This document shows, piece after piece, positions 24,384 to 32,661 of a stretch of 64,000 nucleotides of DNA. Below the pieces are notes generated by a model, which was not told the origin of the DNA, made no database searches, and saw only the letters and a list, made by a program, of their open reading frames with translations. Made by a program: the position numbers and the translations under genes. Numbering within the stretch: position 1 is the stretch's first letter; each line of letters starts with the position of its first letter. The DNA is from Flavobacterium piscis (GTDB lineage Bacteria; Bacteroidota; Bacteroidia; Flavobacteriales; Flavobacteriaceae). Where the stretch lies: assembly GCF_001686925.1 (NCBI RefSeq), contig NZ_LVEN01000046.1:248001-312000 (forward strand), read 5' to 3'.

Positions 24384-25394
24384 TTAATAAGAAAGTGATG
24401 GCCATCCTGATGACCATGTAAAATATACAATTTCGAGTTTTGGATTTCCACTGTCCGCTCCATCATAATAATGAACTGATCCTTTTTGAGTTCCAACAAT
24501 TCTGGATAAATGACCTGGCCCGATATAATTTCCTTGAGTTGCTAAAACTGTTGTTCCGCCGCCATTTTTTAAATTGACTCCGTTTTTATCAACATATGGC
24601 CCAAACGGACTTGTTGAGCGACCTACTACAATATAGTACGTACTGTTTACGCCGTTACAGCAGCTACCCCGGTTTACGAACATATAGTAATAACTCCCTT
24701 CTTTTATTAAACAAGGCGCTTCCCAACTTGCACTGTTTCCGCCGGCAACAATTGTTTTGCTTCCTGTCGTTTTTCCTGTTGAAGGATTAATCTGGATGAC
24801 TCCAATTCCGGCATGCCAGGAACCATACGCCATATAAACATTGCTTCCGTCTACTAAAATTGAAGGATCAATTGCATTCACATCTGAAGATGATGAGGAT
24901 GAAACCACAACACCTCTATCTGTCCAGGTTGTTCCTGCCGAAGCACTTATTGCGGGAGCAGTTACCAACCCTATCGCTGATGTTGCAGCACCAAAAGTGG
25001 AGCATGAATAATACATATTCCATCGGTTATTGAACCAGGCAACATCTGGTGCCCAAAATGTTTTTACAAAACCGGGTACATATCCTGTGATCCAATTTGG
25101 AGTCGAAGTAAATACTGATGCTCCCCAAGTCCAACTTGCTAAATTTGTTGAATACGTCATGGGTATATTATCTCCTGTTGTAAATACATAATAGTTTACG
25201 CCACTTTTTACAATGGTACTTGGATCGTGTGACGGAACTGTTCCTGTAACGGTTTTGGCTGTTATATTTTTTACTTGAGAATTCTGAGTGTCTACAACCG
25301 CTGCTGCATCCTCATTTGAAGAATTTATAAGATCTTCATTTTGGCAACTTGCTAATAATACTGCTAATAAAACTAAACTTGTAATTGTTTTCAT
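24384..25394 (-). CDS. GH43 endo-1,5-alpha-L-arabinanase-like lipoprotein
   Basis: This 336-residue lipoprotein (LLAS before C17) carries a GH43 arabinanase domain. The catalytic residues are D57 (PSHDPST), D176 (NAIDPSI) and E225 (SWEAPCL). YGSWHAGIGVIQINP and RGSCCNGVNSTYYIVVGRSTSPFGPY are arabinanase-type segments. It is the first enzyme after susD, separated by 200 bp with two hairpins, and is predicted to be outer-membrane attached, where it could trim polymer for the SusCD transporter. Confidence 0.9.
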   Translation of the reverse strand: MKTITSLVLLAVLLASCQNEDLINSSNEDAAAVVDTQNSQVKNITAKTVTGTVPSHDPSTIVKSGVNYYVFTTGDNIPMTYSTNLASWTWGASVFTSTPNWITGYVPGFVKTFWAPDVAWFNNRWNMYYSCSTFGAATSAIGLVTAPAISASAGTTWTDRGVVVSSSSSSDVNAIDPSILVDGSNVYMAYGSWHAGIGVIQINPSTGKTTGSKTIVAGGNSASWEAPCLIKEGSYYYMFVNRGSCCNGVNSTYYIVVGRSTSPFGPYVDKNGVNLKNGGGTTVLATQGNYIGPGHLSRIVGTQKGSVHYYDGADSGNPKLEIVYFTWSSGWPSLSY

Positions 25395-25459
25395 TGGTTA
25401 TAATTTTAGTTAAGGTGTAATTATTATATCTCTGCAATCTCAATTTTTGTTTTTAAGAT

Positions 25460-25577
25460 AATATCATGTAAAGATTTTTAGGCCCTTACATGATATTAAG
25501 TATTCTAACTAATTCAAAATAAATTCTTTTTTTAGTCTCAGTTCGCAGTCTCAGTTTTCAGTTTAAACTGAGACTGC
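25460..25577. repeat. Two inverted repeats between susD and the first GH43 gene
   Basis: AATATCATGTAA (25460-25471) pairs with TTACATGATATT (25486-25497). GCAGTCTCAGTTT (25545-25557) pairs with AAACTGAGACTGC (25565-25577). Neither has a T tract in the minus-strand direction, so they look like mRNA hairpins rather than classic terminators. They may lower expression of the hydrolases relative to susCD. Confidence 0.7.
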
Positions 25578-25594
25578 GACTGAAAACTTAAAAC

Positions 25595-27175
25595 TTAATA
25601 ACTGTCATTCTGTTTTGTTCCCGGATTATTATCCATTTCTAATTGCGGAATTGGATAAAATTCTCTTCCTGCTGTGTACGAATTAAACTCAGCGTCTCTT
25701 GATTTTAACCATGCTAGTTTTGTTGCATCCTGCAACCATCCCCAACGACGAATGTCATCAAAACGGTGTCCTTCAAGAGGAAACTCCAGGAATCTTTCGT
25801 GACCTATTTGTTCTCTCATTTGAGCTTGCGACATATTTGGTTTTACTGTTGCTAAATCCGGAAGACCCACTCTGTTTCTTACCATCTGAATATATCCATA
25901 TGCTCCGGGAGTATCACCTGTTTCGTTTAAGGTCTCGGCATACATCAAAAGAATATCTGCATATCTTAATAAACGCTCATTGATACCGGAACGCCAGTCC
26001 ATTTCGTTTGCAAATTCTCCATCAGAATTTTGGTATTTTTTACAAAATATATCATTTAAGTCTGCTTGTACGGTATTTTTAGGATCCGGATCAAAGTAAA
26101 ATGTGTAAAAATCTTTTCCGTACAATTTCATTCCGCCTGGTTTGTTATAAAATATAGTGGCATCTAAACGAGGATCAAGTTCTCCTGTTTTTGTTTTCTC
26201 ATCGTGAAATTCATTAAATAATGCCCATGAAGGCTGCACATCTGTAAAACCAAAACCTCTTGGTGCATAAGTAATAGCACGAGCTGAAGTTTTTCCCCAA
26301 CCCGAAGCCGGAGCTCCGCCCCAACCTAGATCAACACCGCCAGCATCTCTGCTAAATTGTACTTCGAAAAGTGATTCAGAATTGTTTTCGTTTGCAGTTG
26401 TAAAGTTATCGCGATAGTTTGCTACTAACGAATATACTCCTAAATCGATAACTTGTCTGAAAGCCGTTTTAGCATTCGCAAAATCTTTATTAAATAAATA
26501 AGCTTTTCCTAAATATCCTAAGGCAGCACCTTTTGTAGCACGTCCTTTTTGACCTCCGTCTATTCCTGAAATATTATCATAAGAAACCGGTAATAAATCG
26601 GCAGCAGCCTGAAAGTCGGCAATAACCTGAGCCCAGCCTTCTGCTTCTGTTTTTTGCGGATAATATACTGCCAGTTCTGTTGGTACAGGTACATTTTTGA
26701 ACAAATTCACAGCATGAAATAAAAATAATCCTCTCAAAAAATAAGCTTGTCCTAAAATTCTGTTTTTAAGAGCCTGATCCTGAAAACCTATTTCCGGAAC
26801 ATGCGTTAAAACCTGATTGGCACGATAAATTCCCTGATAATAGGTTTCAAAGGCCCATCCGTAAATGGATGCATCGGCAACATTAGAGTTAAAGTGGCCT
26901 GCATTGTACATTGAACCCCAAGGGCTATTGGTACGGGCATCATCTGATCTGGCATCTAATAATAATGGTGTACTTCTCATGTACGTCCCGTCTGTTAATA
27001 AACTTCCGTAAGCAGCATTTACACCTTCAATGGCGTCCTGATCTGTTTTCCAAAATGAATCTACTGCATTATTATTTGGGTCAATTTGGGTCAAATCTTC
27101 ATTTTCAACACAGCTTGTTGTTACAACAGCCAGTGAAAAGAAAATCGCTATATAGTTATATATTTTATATTTCAT
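25595..27175 (-). CDS. SusD/RagB-family glycan-binding lipoprotein
   Basis: This 526-residue surface lipoprotein has a lipobox TTS before C22. The N-terminal SusD-like helical TPR region covers about 30-330 and includes GQAYFLRGLFLFHAVNLFKNVPVPTEL; the RagB/SusD C-terminal region contains YADILLMYAETLNE and GHERFLEFPLEGHRFDDIRRWGW. SusD proteins cap the SusC transporter and bind oligosaccharides. With arabinases all around it, arabinan or arabino-oligosaccharides are the likely ligand. It begins 30 bp after susC. Confidence 0.96.
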   Translation of the reverse strand: MKYKIYNYIAIFFSLAVVTTSCVENEDLTQIDPNNNAVDSFWKTDQDAIEGVNAAYGSLLTDGTYMRSTPLLLDARSDDARTNSPWGSMYNAGHFNSNVADASIYGWAFETYYQGIYRANQVLTHVPEIGFQDQALKNRILGQAYFLRGLFLFHAVNLFKNVPVPTELAVYYPQKTEAEGWAQVIADFQAAADLLPVSYDNISGIDGGQKGRATKGAALGYLGKAYLFNKDFANAKTAFRQVIDLGVYSLVANYRDNFTTANENNSESLFEVQFSRDAGGVDLGWGGAPASGWGKTSARAITYAPRGFGFTDVQPSWALFNEFHDEKTKTGELDPRLDATIFYNKPGGMKLYGKDFYTFYFDPDPKNTVQADLNDIFCKKYQNSDGEFANEMDWRSGINERLLRYADILLMYAETLNETGDTPGAYGYIQMVRNRVGLPDLATVKPNMSQAQMREQIGHERFLEFPLEGHRFDDIRRWGWLQDATKLAWLKSRDAEFNSYTAGREFYPIPQLEMDNNPGTKQNDSY

Positions 27176-27205
27176 TTTAATACGTTTTTAATTGGTTAAA
27201 CCGGT

Positions 27206-30200
27206 TTAGAAATTTACCTCTACTCCTAAAGAAATAGTTCTTGGATTTGGGAAAGATCCTGCATCATATCCTCTTGAAAGCAATCCGTCGCTAGTAAAAT
27301 CAGCGTCATATCCTGTATATTTGGTAATAGTCCATAAGTTCTGACCATTAACATATACTCTTGCTTTTTGGATAAATTTGTCTTTCAACGGAATATTGAA
27401 ACCCAACTCCATTGTTTGCAATCTAACATAATCACCACTTTGAATGAATCTGTTAGAATCTCTGTTATTTCCATTTGGATCACCAATTACCGGTGCCGGA
27501 ACATTCGTATTTGTATTAGTTGTTGTCCAATAATTCAATTCATCTGTACTATGGTTTCCGTATTGTCCTGTCATTAAGTTACGGTACATTGCATTGAAAA
27601 CTTTGTTACCTCCGCTACCTTGCCAGAACATCGAGAAATCGAAATTTTCATAAGATGCGCTAAAATTCAATCCAAAACCATATTTAGGAATCGATACTCC
27701 CTGAAAAGTTCTGTCAGCATCTGTAATGATTCCGTCGCCATTTACATCTCTAAATTTCACATCTCCGGGAGCTGCACCTGTTTGTGTTGGTGAAGCAGCA
27801 ACTTCGGCTGCATTTTGAAAAATACCAACAGCTTCCCAAGCATAAATTTCTCCCACCGATCTTCCTACTTCTGTTTTTGATACGGCTCCGTAAAGAGGAT
27901 TTCCGTTTACTCCAATTTTGGTTACTTCATTTTTTAAAGTTCCAAAATTGGCTGAGATATCGTATTTAAATTTACGATGATGATTACTGTATGATGCTGC
28001 AAACTCAAAACCTTTATTTTGCATGTCTCCCGCATTAGTAAAAATACTCGCCGGGAAAGCACCATTAGAATAAGGTAAAGGAACATTCACCAACATGTCT
28101 GTAACTTTTTTTATAAAATACTCTCCTGTAAATTGTAAGTCATTATCAAAAAATCCTAATTCTAATGCAATGTTTTTACTGGTTGTTTTTTCCCAGTGTA
28201 CATTAGGGTCAAGTGCTGCAACCACAGTTGTTCCGGGAGCAAGCTCGTTGTTGAAATCATAACCTGCAAAATTGTTTACTGTTGAAGCAAAGAAGTATTG
28301 CGGAATTGTATTATTTCCTATTGTACCATAACCTCCTCTAAGTTTAATATTGCTCACCCATGTTGGTAAATGCAAAAACTTTTCGTTACTAATTTTCCAG
28401 CCTCCTGAAAAAGAGTAGAAGTTTGCAGAATTATTGATCTCGCTAAAAAGAGATGTCTTGTCTTGTCTGAAATTAGCCTGTAACAAATACCTGTCATCAT
28501 AAGAATAATTTAATCTGCTGATGTATGATATTCCTGTAATGGTAAATTTATATTCACTCGCATTTCTTGCATCTGCAAACTGAAGCATTGGAATTTCTCC
28601 CGGAGTATAACCAACACCTCTTGAATTATATCTGTGATAGTCTCTTTTTTCCTGAATCAATCCCGCAAGAGCATCAATTTTGTGTTTTCCTAGTGTAATT
28701 TCGTAAGTCAATAAATTATTCCAGAACGTTCTTAGCTCATTACCCGTTTCTGTATCTAAAGAAGCTTCATCATTTGTCGTAATGTAATACCATCCTAAAT
28801 CACTTGGCGGTATAAATTTTCTGTTTTCCCAATCTGTTCTGTCATAACTTACATCCAATTTGTATTTAAGACCTTTAACAATTTCAATTTCTCCCCAGAT
28901 ATCGCCAATAAAACGGTTTCTTTTACCATTATTAGTGATCAGATTATTATATCCAATAGGGTTCATTGAGATTGCTCTTTGCGTTAAGTTATCTGTTCCT
29001 CCGTAGCCACCTAATCTGTTGGCATCGTAAACAGGCATTGTTGGTACAGCACCTAACATATCACTGATAAAGGTTTGTCCTGCGTTATATTCGTTAAAAA
29101 TTTCCTTATCCGATTGTGTGTAGGCAATTTTTGCCCCGTATTTGAATTTTCCTTTTTTACCACTTAAATTCAAATTCGTTGACAGCCTTTCATAATCTTG
29201 CGGCGTTTTTAAGTAGCTAGTGTTTTTGAAATAATCAACATTAAAGCTGTACGCAATATTTTCTGCTCCTCCTGAAAATGTAAGTGCCTGATTTTGTATC
29301 ACACCCGTTTTCATGGATTCTTTTTGCCAGTCTGTATCAACATTTGAAATGTATGATGAACTTGCCGGATTATTTCCCGGAGCAATATTTACAGGAACTC
29401 CTGCTCTAATATCTCTGTTTCTTTCGGCTTCACTGGTAATTTGTTGGTAACCCAAACGATCTGTTACATCCCATCTTTTAGAAACATTCTGAAGTCCTAC
29501 AATAGATTTGAATTTAACGTCTGTTTTACCTGCTTTACCTTTTTTAGTTGTAATAATCACTACTCCATTTGCTCCACGAACACCATAAATAGCTGCCGAT
29601 GATGCATCTTTAAGCACCTGCATTGATTCAATTTCTCCCGGTGCAAAATCATTTGGAGCATCGACCATAATACCATCAATAACAAAAAGAGGATTGTTGT
29701 TTGTGAATGAAGTTATCCCTCTAATTTTTACATTTACAAAACCACCCGGCTCGCCTGATGATTGTACCGTTACTCCCGGAACCTGTCCCTGAAGCATTTT
29801 TGCAGCATCGTAAGTCATCGTTTTTTTGGCCGATTCCATATTTACAACACTTACAGATCCTGTTAAGTCCGATTTCTTTTGTGTTCCGTACCCAATTACG
29901 ACTACTTCGTTTAATTTGTTGGTGTCTTCAACCAATGCAGTATTTACTTTAGATTGGTTTCCTACTGTTAATTCCTGATTTTGAAATCCTATAAATGAAA
30001 AAACTAAAACATCATTTGGAGATGCTTTAATCGAGAATTCTCCATCAAAACCTGTTGTTGCTACGGTTTTGGTTCCTTTTATCAAAATATTTACTCCCGG
30101 CAAAGGCAGTTTGTCCTGCGCCGAAGTAACAATTCCGGTAATCACTTTGCCTTGAGCCGACATTTGATTAACGGAAAATAATAGCATAAGTAATGCTAAA

Positions 30201-30262
30201 AGCCATTCTTTTTTTGGCAATAAAAAATTGCAGTAAAAAAGTAATTTTTGGTTTGTTATCAT
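27206..30262 (-). CDS. SusC/RagA-family TonB-dependent outer-membrane transporter
   Basis: This 1018-residue outer-membrane protein imports oligosaccharides using energy passed through TonB. After a signal region ending MSAQ there is a carboxypeptidase-regulatory-like domain (about 38-115, VITGIVTSAQDKLPLPGVNI), the SusC signature NEVVVIGYGTQKKSDLTGSV near 118-137, a plug domain (about 140-235, with VFVIDGI-like LFVIDGIMVDAPND) and a large beta-barrel ending in VNF. It leads the operon susC-susD-GH43-GH51-GH43 and further. Three AraR-type palindromes lie upstream, so arabinose control is likely. Confidence 0.97.
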   Translation of the reverse strand: MITNQKLLFYCNFLLPKKEWLLALLMLLFSVNQMSAQGKVITGIVTSAQDKLPLPGVNILIKGTKTVATTGFDGEFSIKASPNDVLVFSFIGFQNQELTVGNQSKVNTALVEDTNKLNEVVVIGYGTQKKSDLTGSVSVVNMESAKKTMTYDAAKMLQGQVPGVTVQSSGEPGGFVNVKIRGITSFTNNNPLFVIDGIMVDAPNDFAPGEIESMQVLKDASSAAIYGVRGANGVVIITTKKGKAGKTDVKFKSIVGLQNVSKRWDVTDRLGYQQITSEAERNRDIRAGVPVNIAPGNNPASSSYISNVDTDWQKESMKTGVIQNQALTFSGGAENIAYSFNVDYFKNTSYLKTPQDYERLSTNLNLSGKKGKFKYGAKIAYTQSDKEIFNEYNAGQTFISDMLGAVPTMPVYDANRLGGYGGTDNLTQRAISMNPIGYNNLITNNGKRNRFIGDIWGEIEIVKGLKYKLDVSYDRTDWENRKFIPPSDLGWYYITTNDEASLDTETGNELRTFWNNLLTYEITLGKHKIDALAGLIQEKRDYHRYNSRGVGYTPGEIPMLQFADARNASEYKFTITGISYISRLNYSYDDRYLLQANFRQDKTSLFSEINNSANFYSFSGGWKISNEKFLHLPTWVSNIKLRGGYGTIGNNTIPQYFFASTVNNFAGYDFNNELAPGTTVVAALDPNVHWEKTTSKNIALELGFFDNDLQFTGEYFIKKVTDMLVNVPLPYSNGAFPASIFTNAGDMQNKGFEFAASYSNHHRKFKYDISANFGTLKNEVTKIGVNGNPLYGAVSKTEVGRSVGEIYAWEAVGIFQNAAEVAASPTQTGAAPGDVKFRDVNGDGIITDADRTFQGVSIPKYGFGLNFSASYENFDFSMFWQGSGGNKVFNAMYRNLMTGQYGNHSTDELNYWTTTNTNTNVPAPVIGDPNGNNRDSNRFIQSGDYVRLQTMELGFNIPLKDKFIQKARVYVNGQNLWTITKYTGYDADFTSDGLLSRGYDAGSFPNPRTISLGVEVNF

Positions 30263-30295
30263 ACTGGTTAGTTTAAGTTGGTTAGTGTGTAATTA

Positions 30296-30316
30296 TAAGT
30301 GTTAATTTTACATTTG
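30296..30316 (-). promoter_or_regulatory. AraR-type operator, susC-proximal
   Basis: TAAGTGT (30296-30302), 7-bp spacer, ACATTTG (30310-30316). The right arm differs from the ideal ACACTTA at two positions. It lies 34 bp before the susC start. Confidence 0.5.
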
Positions 30317-30394
30317 TAAATTTAACTAAAAAAAAACCTCAAAAACAAATTAATATGGCAAAAAAAAGACGTAAAAAAAATACATATCACAAAT

Positions 30395-30415
30395 TAAGTG
30401 TGAAATCAACATTTA
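30395..30415. promoter_or_regulatory. AraR-type operator, middle site of the susC-araR gap
   Basis: TAAGTGT (30395-30401), GAAATCA, ACATTTA (30409-30415). One position departs from the ideal right arm. Confidence 0.55.
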
Positions 30416-30458
30416 AAAATTGATATTATTTCAAAAAAAGAGCGTTTTTGAACTGTAA

Positions 30459-30479
30459 TTTGTGTAAAATCAACACTTT
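30459..30479. promoter_or_regulatory. AraR-type operator, third site of the susC-araR gap
   Basis: TTTGTGT (30459-30465), AAAATCA, ACACTTT (30473-30479). The spacer shares AATCA with the middle site, and the two centres are 64 bp apart. Confidence 0.45.
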
Positions 30480-30666
30480 TTATAAAAAAGCAACTTTTTA
30501 CTCAAAAAAAGGAGTTACCGCAAAATTTTATAAATGAGTTATTTAATAGCTATTTAAAGCATAAAATTTTGTTATTTTTGTAAATAAAATCCTGTTTAGG
30601 TTCTTTTAAATTTGGACAACGAGTTCAATTTTCAGGAAAATATGATCTTTTTGGCTTCGAAAACGA

Positions 30667-30696
30667 TTGAAAAAGATAAATTGTAATCTAAATTTG
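30667..30696 (+). promoter_or_regulatory. Promoter of araR
   Basis: TTG (30667-30669) and TAAATTTG (30689-30696) with a 19-bp spacer form a good Bacteroidetes promoter. The start near 30703 gives a leader of about 110 nt containing an AraR-type palindrome. Confidence 0.6.
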
Positions 30697-30739
30697 ACCT
30701 TAAAAACTTATTAGTAAACCTCTTGAAAGACTAATTTAT

Positions 30740-30760
30740 TAAGTGTAAAAACCACATTAA
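30740..30760 (+). promoter_or_regulatory. AraR-type operator in the araR leader
   Basis: TAAGTGT (30740-30746), AAAAACC, ACATTAA (30754-30760). Its place downstream of the promoter suggests autorepression. Confidence 0.55.
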
Positions 30761-30813
30761 TAAATTATGAAACGTATTAGGAAGTTTATATATTTACCAA
30801 TAAAAAATTGAAT

Positions 30814-31503
30814 ATGCTAAACAGTTATAGTTCTGCAGATAAAGTCTTATTAGCAGTAGATTGTATCATTTTTGGATTCGACAATGAAGGGCTGAAAATC
30901 CTTTTGATCAAGAGAGATTTTGAACCTGAAAAGGGAAAATGGTCTTTGATTGGAGGTTTTTTAAAACGAGATGAAGTGTTGGATGATGCTGCGATCAGAA
31001 TCTTAAATAAGTATACGGGTTTGAACGATATTTATATGGAGCAACTATACGCCTACAGCGAAATTGATCGTGATCCTGTAGAAAGAACCATTTCTGTTTC
31101 GTATTATGCTTTGATTAATATCGAAAATCATAATGCCGAGCTTATTAAAAATTATCACGCACAATGGTTTAGTATTGCAGACGCTCCAAATTTAATTTTT
31201 GACCACAACGAAATGGTACAGCAAGCCATAAGAAGATTGCGTTACAGAACTTCGATAAAACCAATTGGTTTTGAATTGCTGCCGGAAAAATTTACGATGC
31301 GTCAGTTGTTAGAATTATATGAAGCTATTTTAAGTAAAGAATTGGACAAACGTAATTTTATCAGCAAGATTAATTCTTTAGAAATTCTGAATAAACTAGA
31401 TGAAAAAGATATGCAGTCTTCCCGAAAAGGATCTTACTTGTATACTTTTAATAAAGAAAAATACGAAGAAAAATTACTCAACGATTTTGTATTGAATTTG
31501 TAA
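30814..31503 (+). CDS. araR: Nudix-related transcriptional regulator of arabinose use (AraR type)
   Basis: This 229-residue protein has an N-terminal Nudix-like domain (about 8-140) and a C-terminal winged helix-turn-helix (about 145-215, with FELLPEKFTMRQLLELYEAI). The Nudix box keeps the shape GGFLKRDEVLDDAAIRILNK but has lost the REUXEE glutamates, so it should bind a ligand rather than hydrolyse nucleotides. Regulators of this build control L-arabinose genes in Bacteroides and respond to arabinose. It is divergent from the susCD arabinan locus. I use the ATG at 30814 in preference to a TTG at 30808. The palindromes upstream of eight positions in the window are candidate binding sites. Confidence 0.9.
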   Translation: MLNSYSSADKVLLAVDCIIFGFDNEGLKILLIKRDFEPEKGKWSLIGGFLKRDEVLDDAAIRILNKYTGLNDIYMEQLYAYSEIDRDPVERTISVSYYALINIENHNAELIKNYHAQWFSIADAPNLIFDHNEMVQQAIRRLRYRTSIKPIGFELLPEKFTMRQLLELYEAILSKELDKRNFISKINSLEILNKLDEKDMQSSRKGSYLYTFNKEKYEEKLLNDFVLNL

Positions 31504-31995
31504 AAATTGGTTGGGTCACGGGTTTTAACGGATTAAACTGATTTTCACTGATTTTTTTTATGGAGAACTCTAAAAATTCTCTCGCAGATTTAGCAGATTG
31601 GGCAGATTAAAACTTAGAAAAAAAATCTGCTAAATCTGCGAGATAAAAAAGATGAAAAATTATTACTTAGTTTCGTTCAGAAATAGGACGAATTAAAATT
31701 AAAAAATCTGTGTAAATCCGTATCATCCGCACCATCCGTGGGCTTATAATATTATAAAAAACAAAACCCTGAAAGCCACAAACTTTCAGGGTTTTTTCTT
31801 CAAAAAAACTACTATTAAAAACTAACAAATTATTATTTTAAGTTTTGGTCACGGATTTTAGACAAACAGATCTTTGCAGTTATTTTATTTATCAATTGAA
31901 CTGGTATGATAAATTTTAATTGAGCTATCCATTAAATTTAAATCTGCTACAACCCATTTAATCCGTTTAATCCGTGGGCCAAAAAAGTCTTCTAA
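31504..31995. other. Gap between araR and transaldolase with inverted repeats
   Basis: There is no gene here. CTCGCAGATTTAGCAGATT (31581-31599) and its exact complement (31624-31642) form a 19-bp inverted repeat. A terminator follows at 31764. Around these lie diverged copies of phrases such as AATCCGTGGG and GGTCACGG that recur in other gaps of the window. Confidence 0.75.
31764..31797 (+). terminator. Bidirectional terminator between araR and transaldolase
   Basis: AAACCCTGAAAG (31764-31775) and CTTTCAGGGTTT (31783-31794) pair perfectly and are followed by more T residues. The A-rich left side lets it work on the minus strand as well, for the transaldolase transcript. Confidence 0.85.
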
Positions 31996-32652
31996 TTAAC
32001 TATTTCCTTTTTGATAATCAGCAAGGAAAGTGGCCAGACCAATATCCGTTAAAGGATGTTTCAATAAACCTTCGATGGCACTTAATGGTCCCGTAATAAC
32101 ATCTGATCCTATTTTTGCACAATTGATAATGTGCATTACATTACGAACAGAAGCAGCTAAAATCTGTGTTTCGTAACCGAAATTATCATAAATCAGCCTG
32201 ATATCTTCAATCAGCACCATTCCGTCAGTCGATACATCATCTAAGCGGCCAATAAACGGCGACACATAAGTTGCTCCGGCTTTTGCAGCCAATAAAGCCT
32301 GACCTGCAGAAAATACCAAAGTACAATTGGTTCTGATTCCTTTATTCGAAAAATACCTGATCGCTTTTACACCATCTTTTATCATCGGGATTTTTACCAC
32401 AATTTGCGGATGCAAAGCCGCCAGTTTTTCACCTTCGGCAATCATACCTTCAAAATTGGTCGAGATTACTTCGGCACTTACATCGCCATCTACCAATTCG
32501 CAAATTTTTATATAATGATCTAAAATATTCTGAGCTCCGGTAATTCCTTCTTTTGCCATTAACGAAGGATTTGTGGTTACACCATCTAAAACACCTAAAT
32601 CATTGGCTTCTTTAATATCTTTTAAGTTTGCTGTATCAATAAAAAATTTCAT
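31996..32652 (-). CDS. tal: Transaldolase, short TalC/MipB type
   Basis: This 218-residue enzyme of the short transaldolase/fructose-6-phosphate aldolase family forms a Schiff base at K87 (VVKIPM). E61 in SAEVIS and F133 in SPFIGRLDD are the residues that, in this family, point to transaldolase rather than to fructose-6-phosphate aldolase, which has Gln and Tyr there. It works with the transketolase encoded 9 bp upstream to turn xylulose-5-phosphate from arabinose into hexose and triose phosphates. The pair is probably controlled from the AraR-type site before tkt. Confidence 0.92.
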   Translation of the reverse strand: MKFFIDTANLKDIKEANDLGVLDGVTTNPSLMAKEGITGAQNILDHYIKICELVDGDVSAEVISTNFEGMIAEGEKLAALHPQIVVKIPMIKDGVKAIRYFSNKGIRTNCTLVFSAGQALLAAKAGATYVSPFIGRLDDVSTDGMVLIEDIRLIYDNFGYETQILAASVRNVMHIINCAKIGSDVITGPLSAIEGLLKHPLTDIGLATFLADYQKGNS

Positions 32653-32661
32653 GTCTTTCTT

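Larger units (their letters stand above)
30263..30813. other. Regulatory gap between susC and araR
   Basis: These 551 bases hold no gene. They contain four AraR-type palindromes, the araR promoter and other TAnnTTTG matches (30573-30580 and 30607-30614, plus strand). I find no exact TAnnTTTG for susC; the nearest is TTAATTTG on the minus strand at 30346-30353. Confidence 0.75.
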
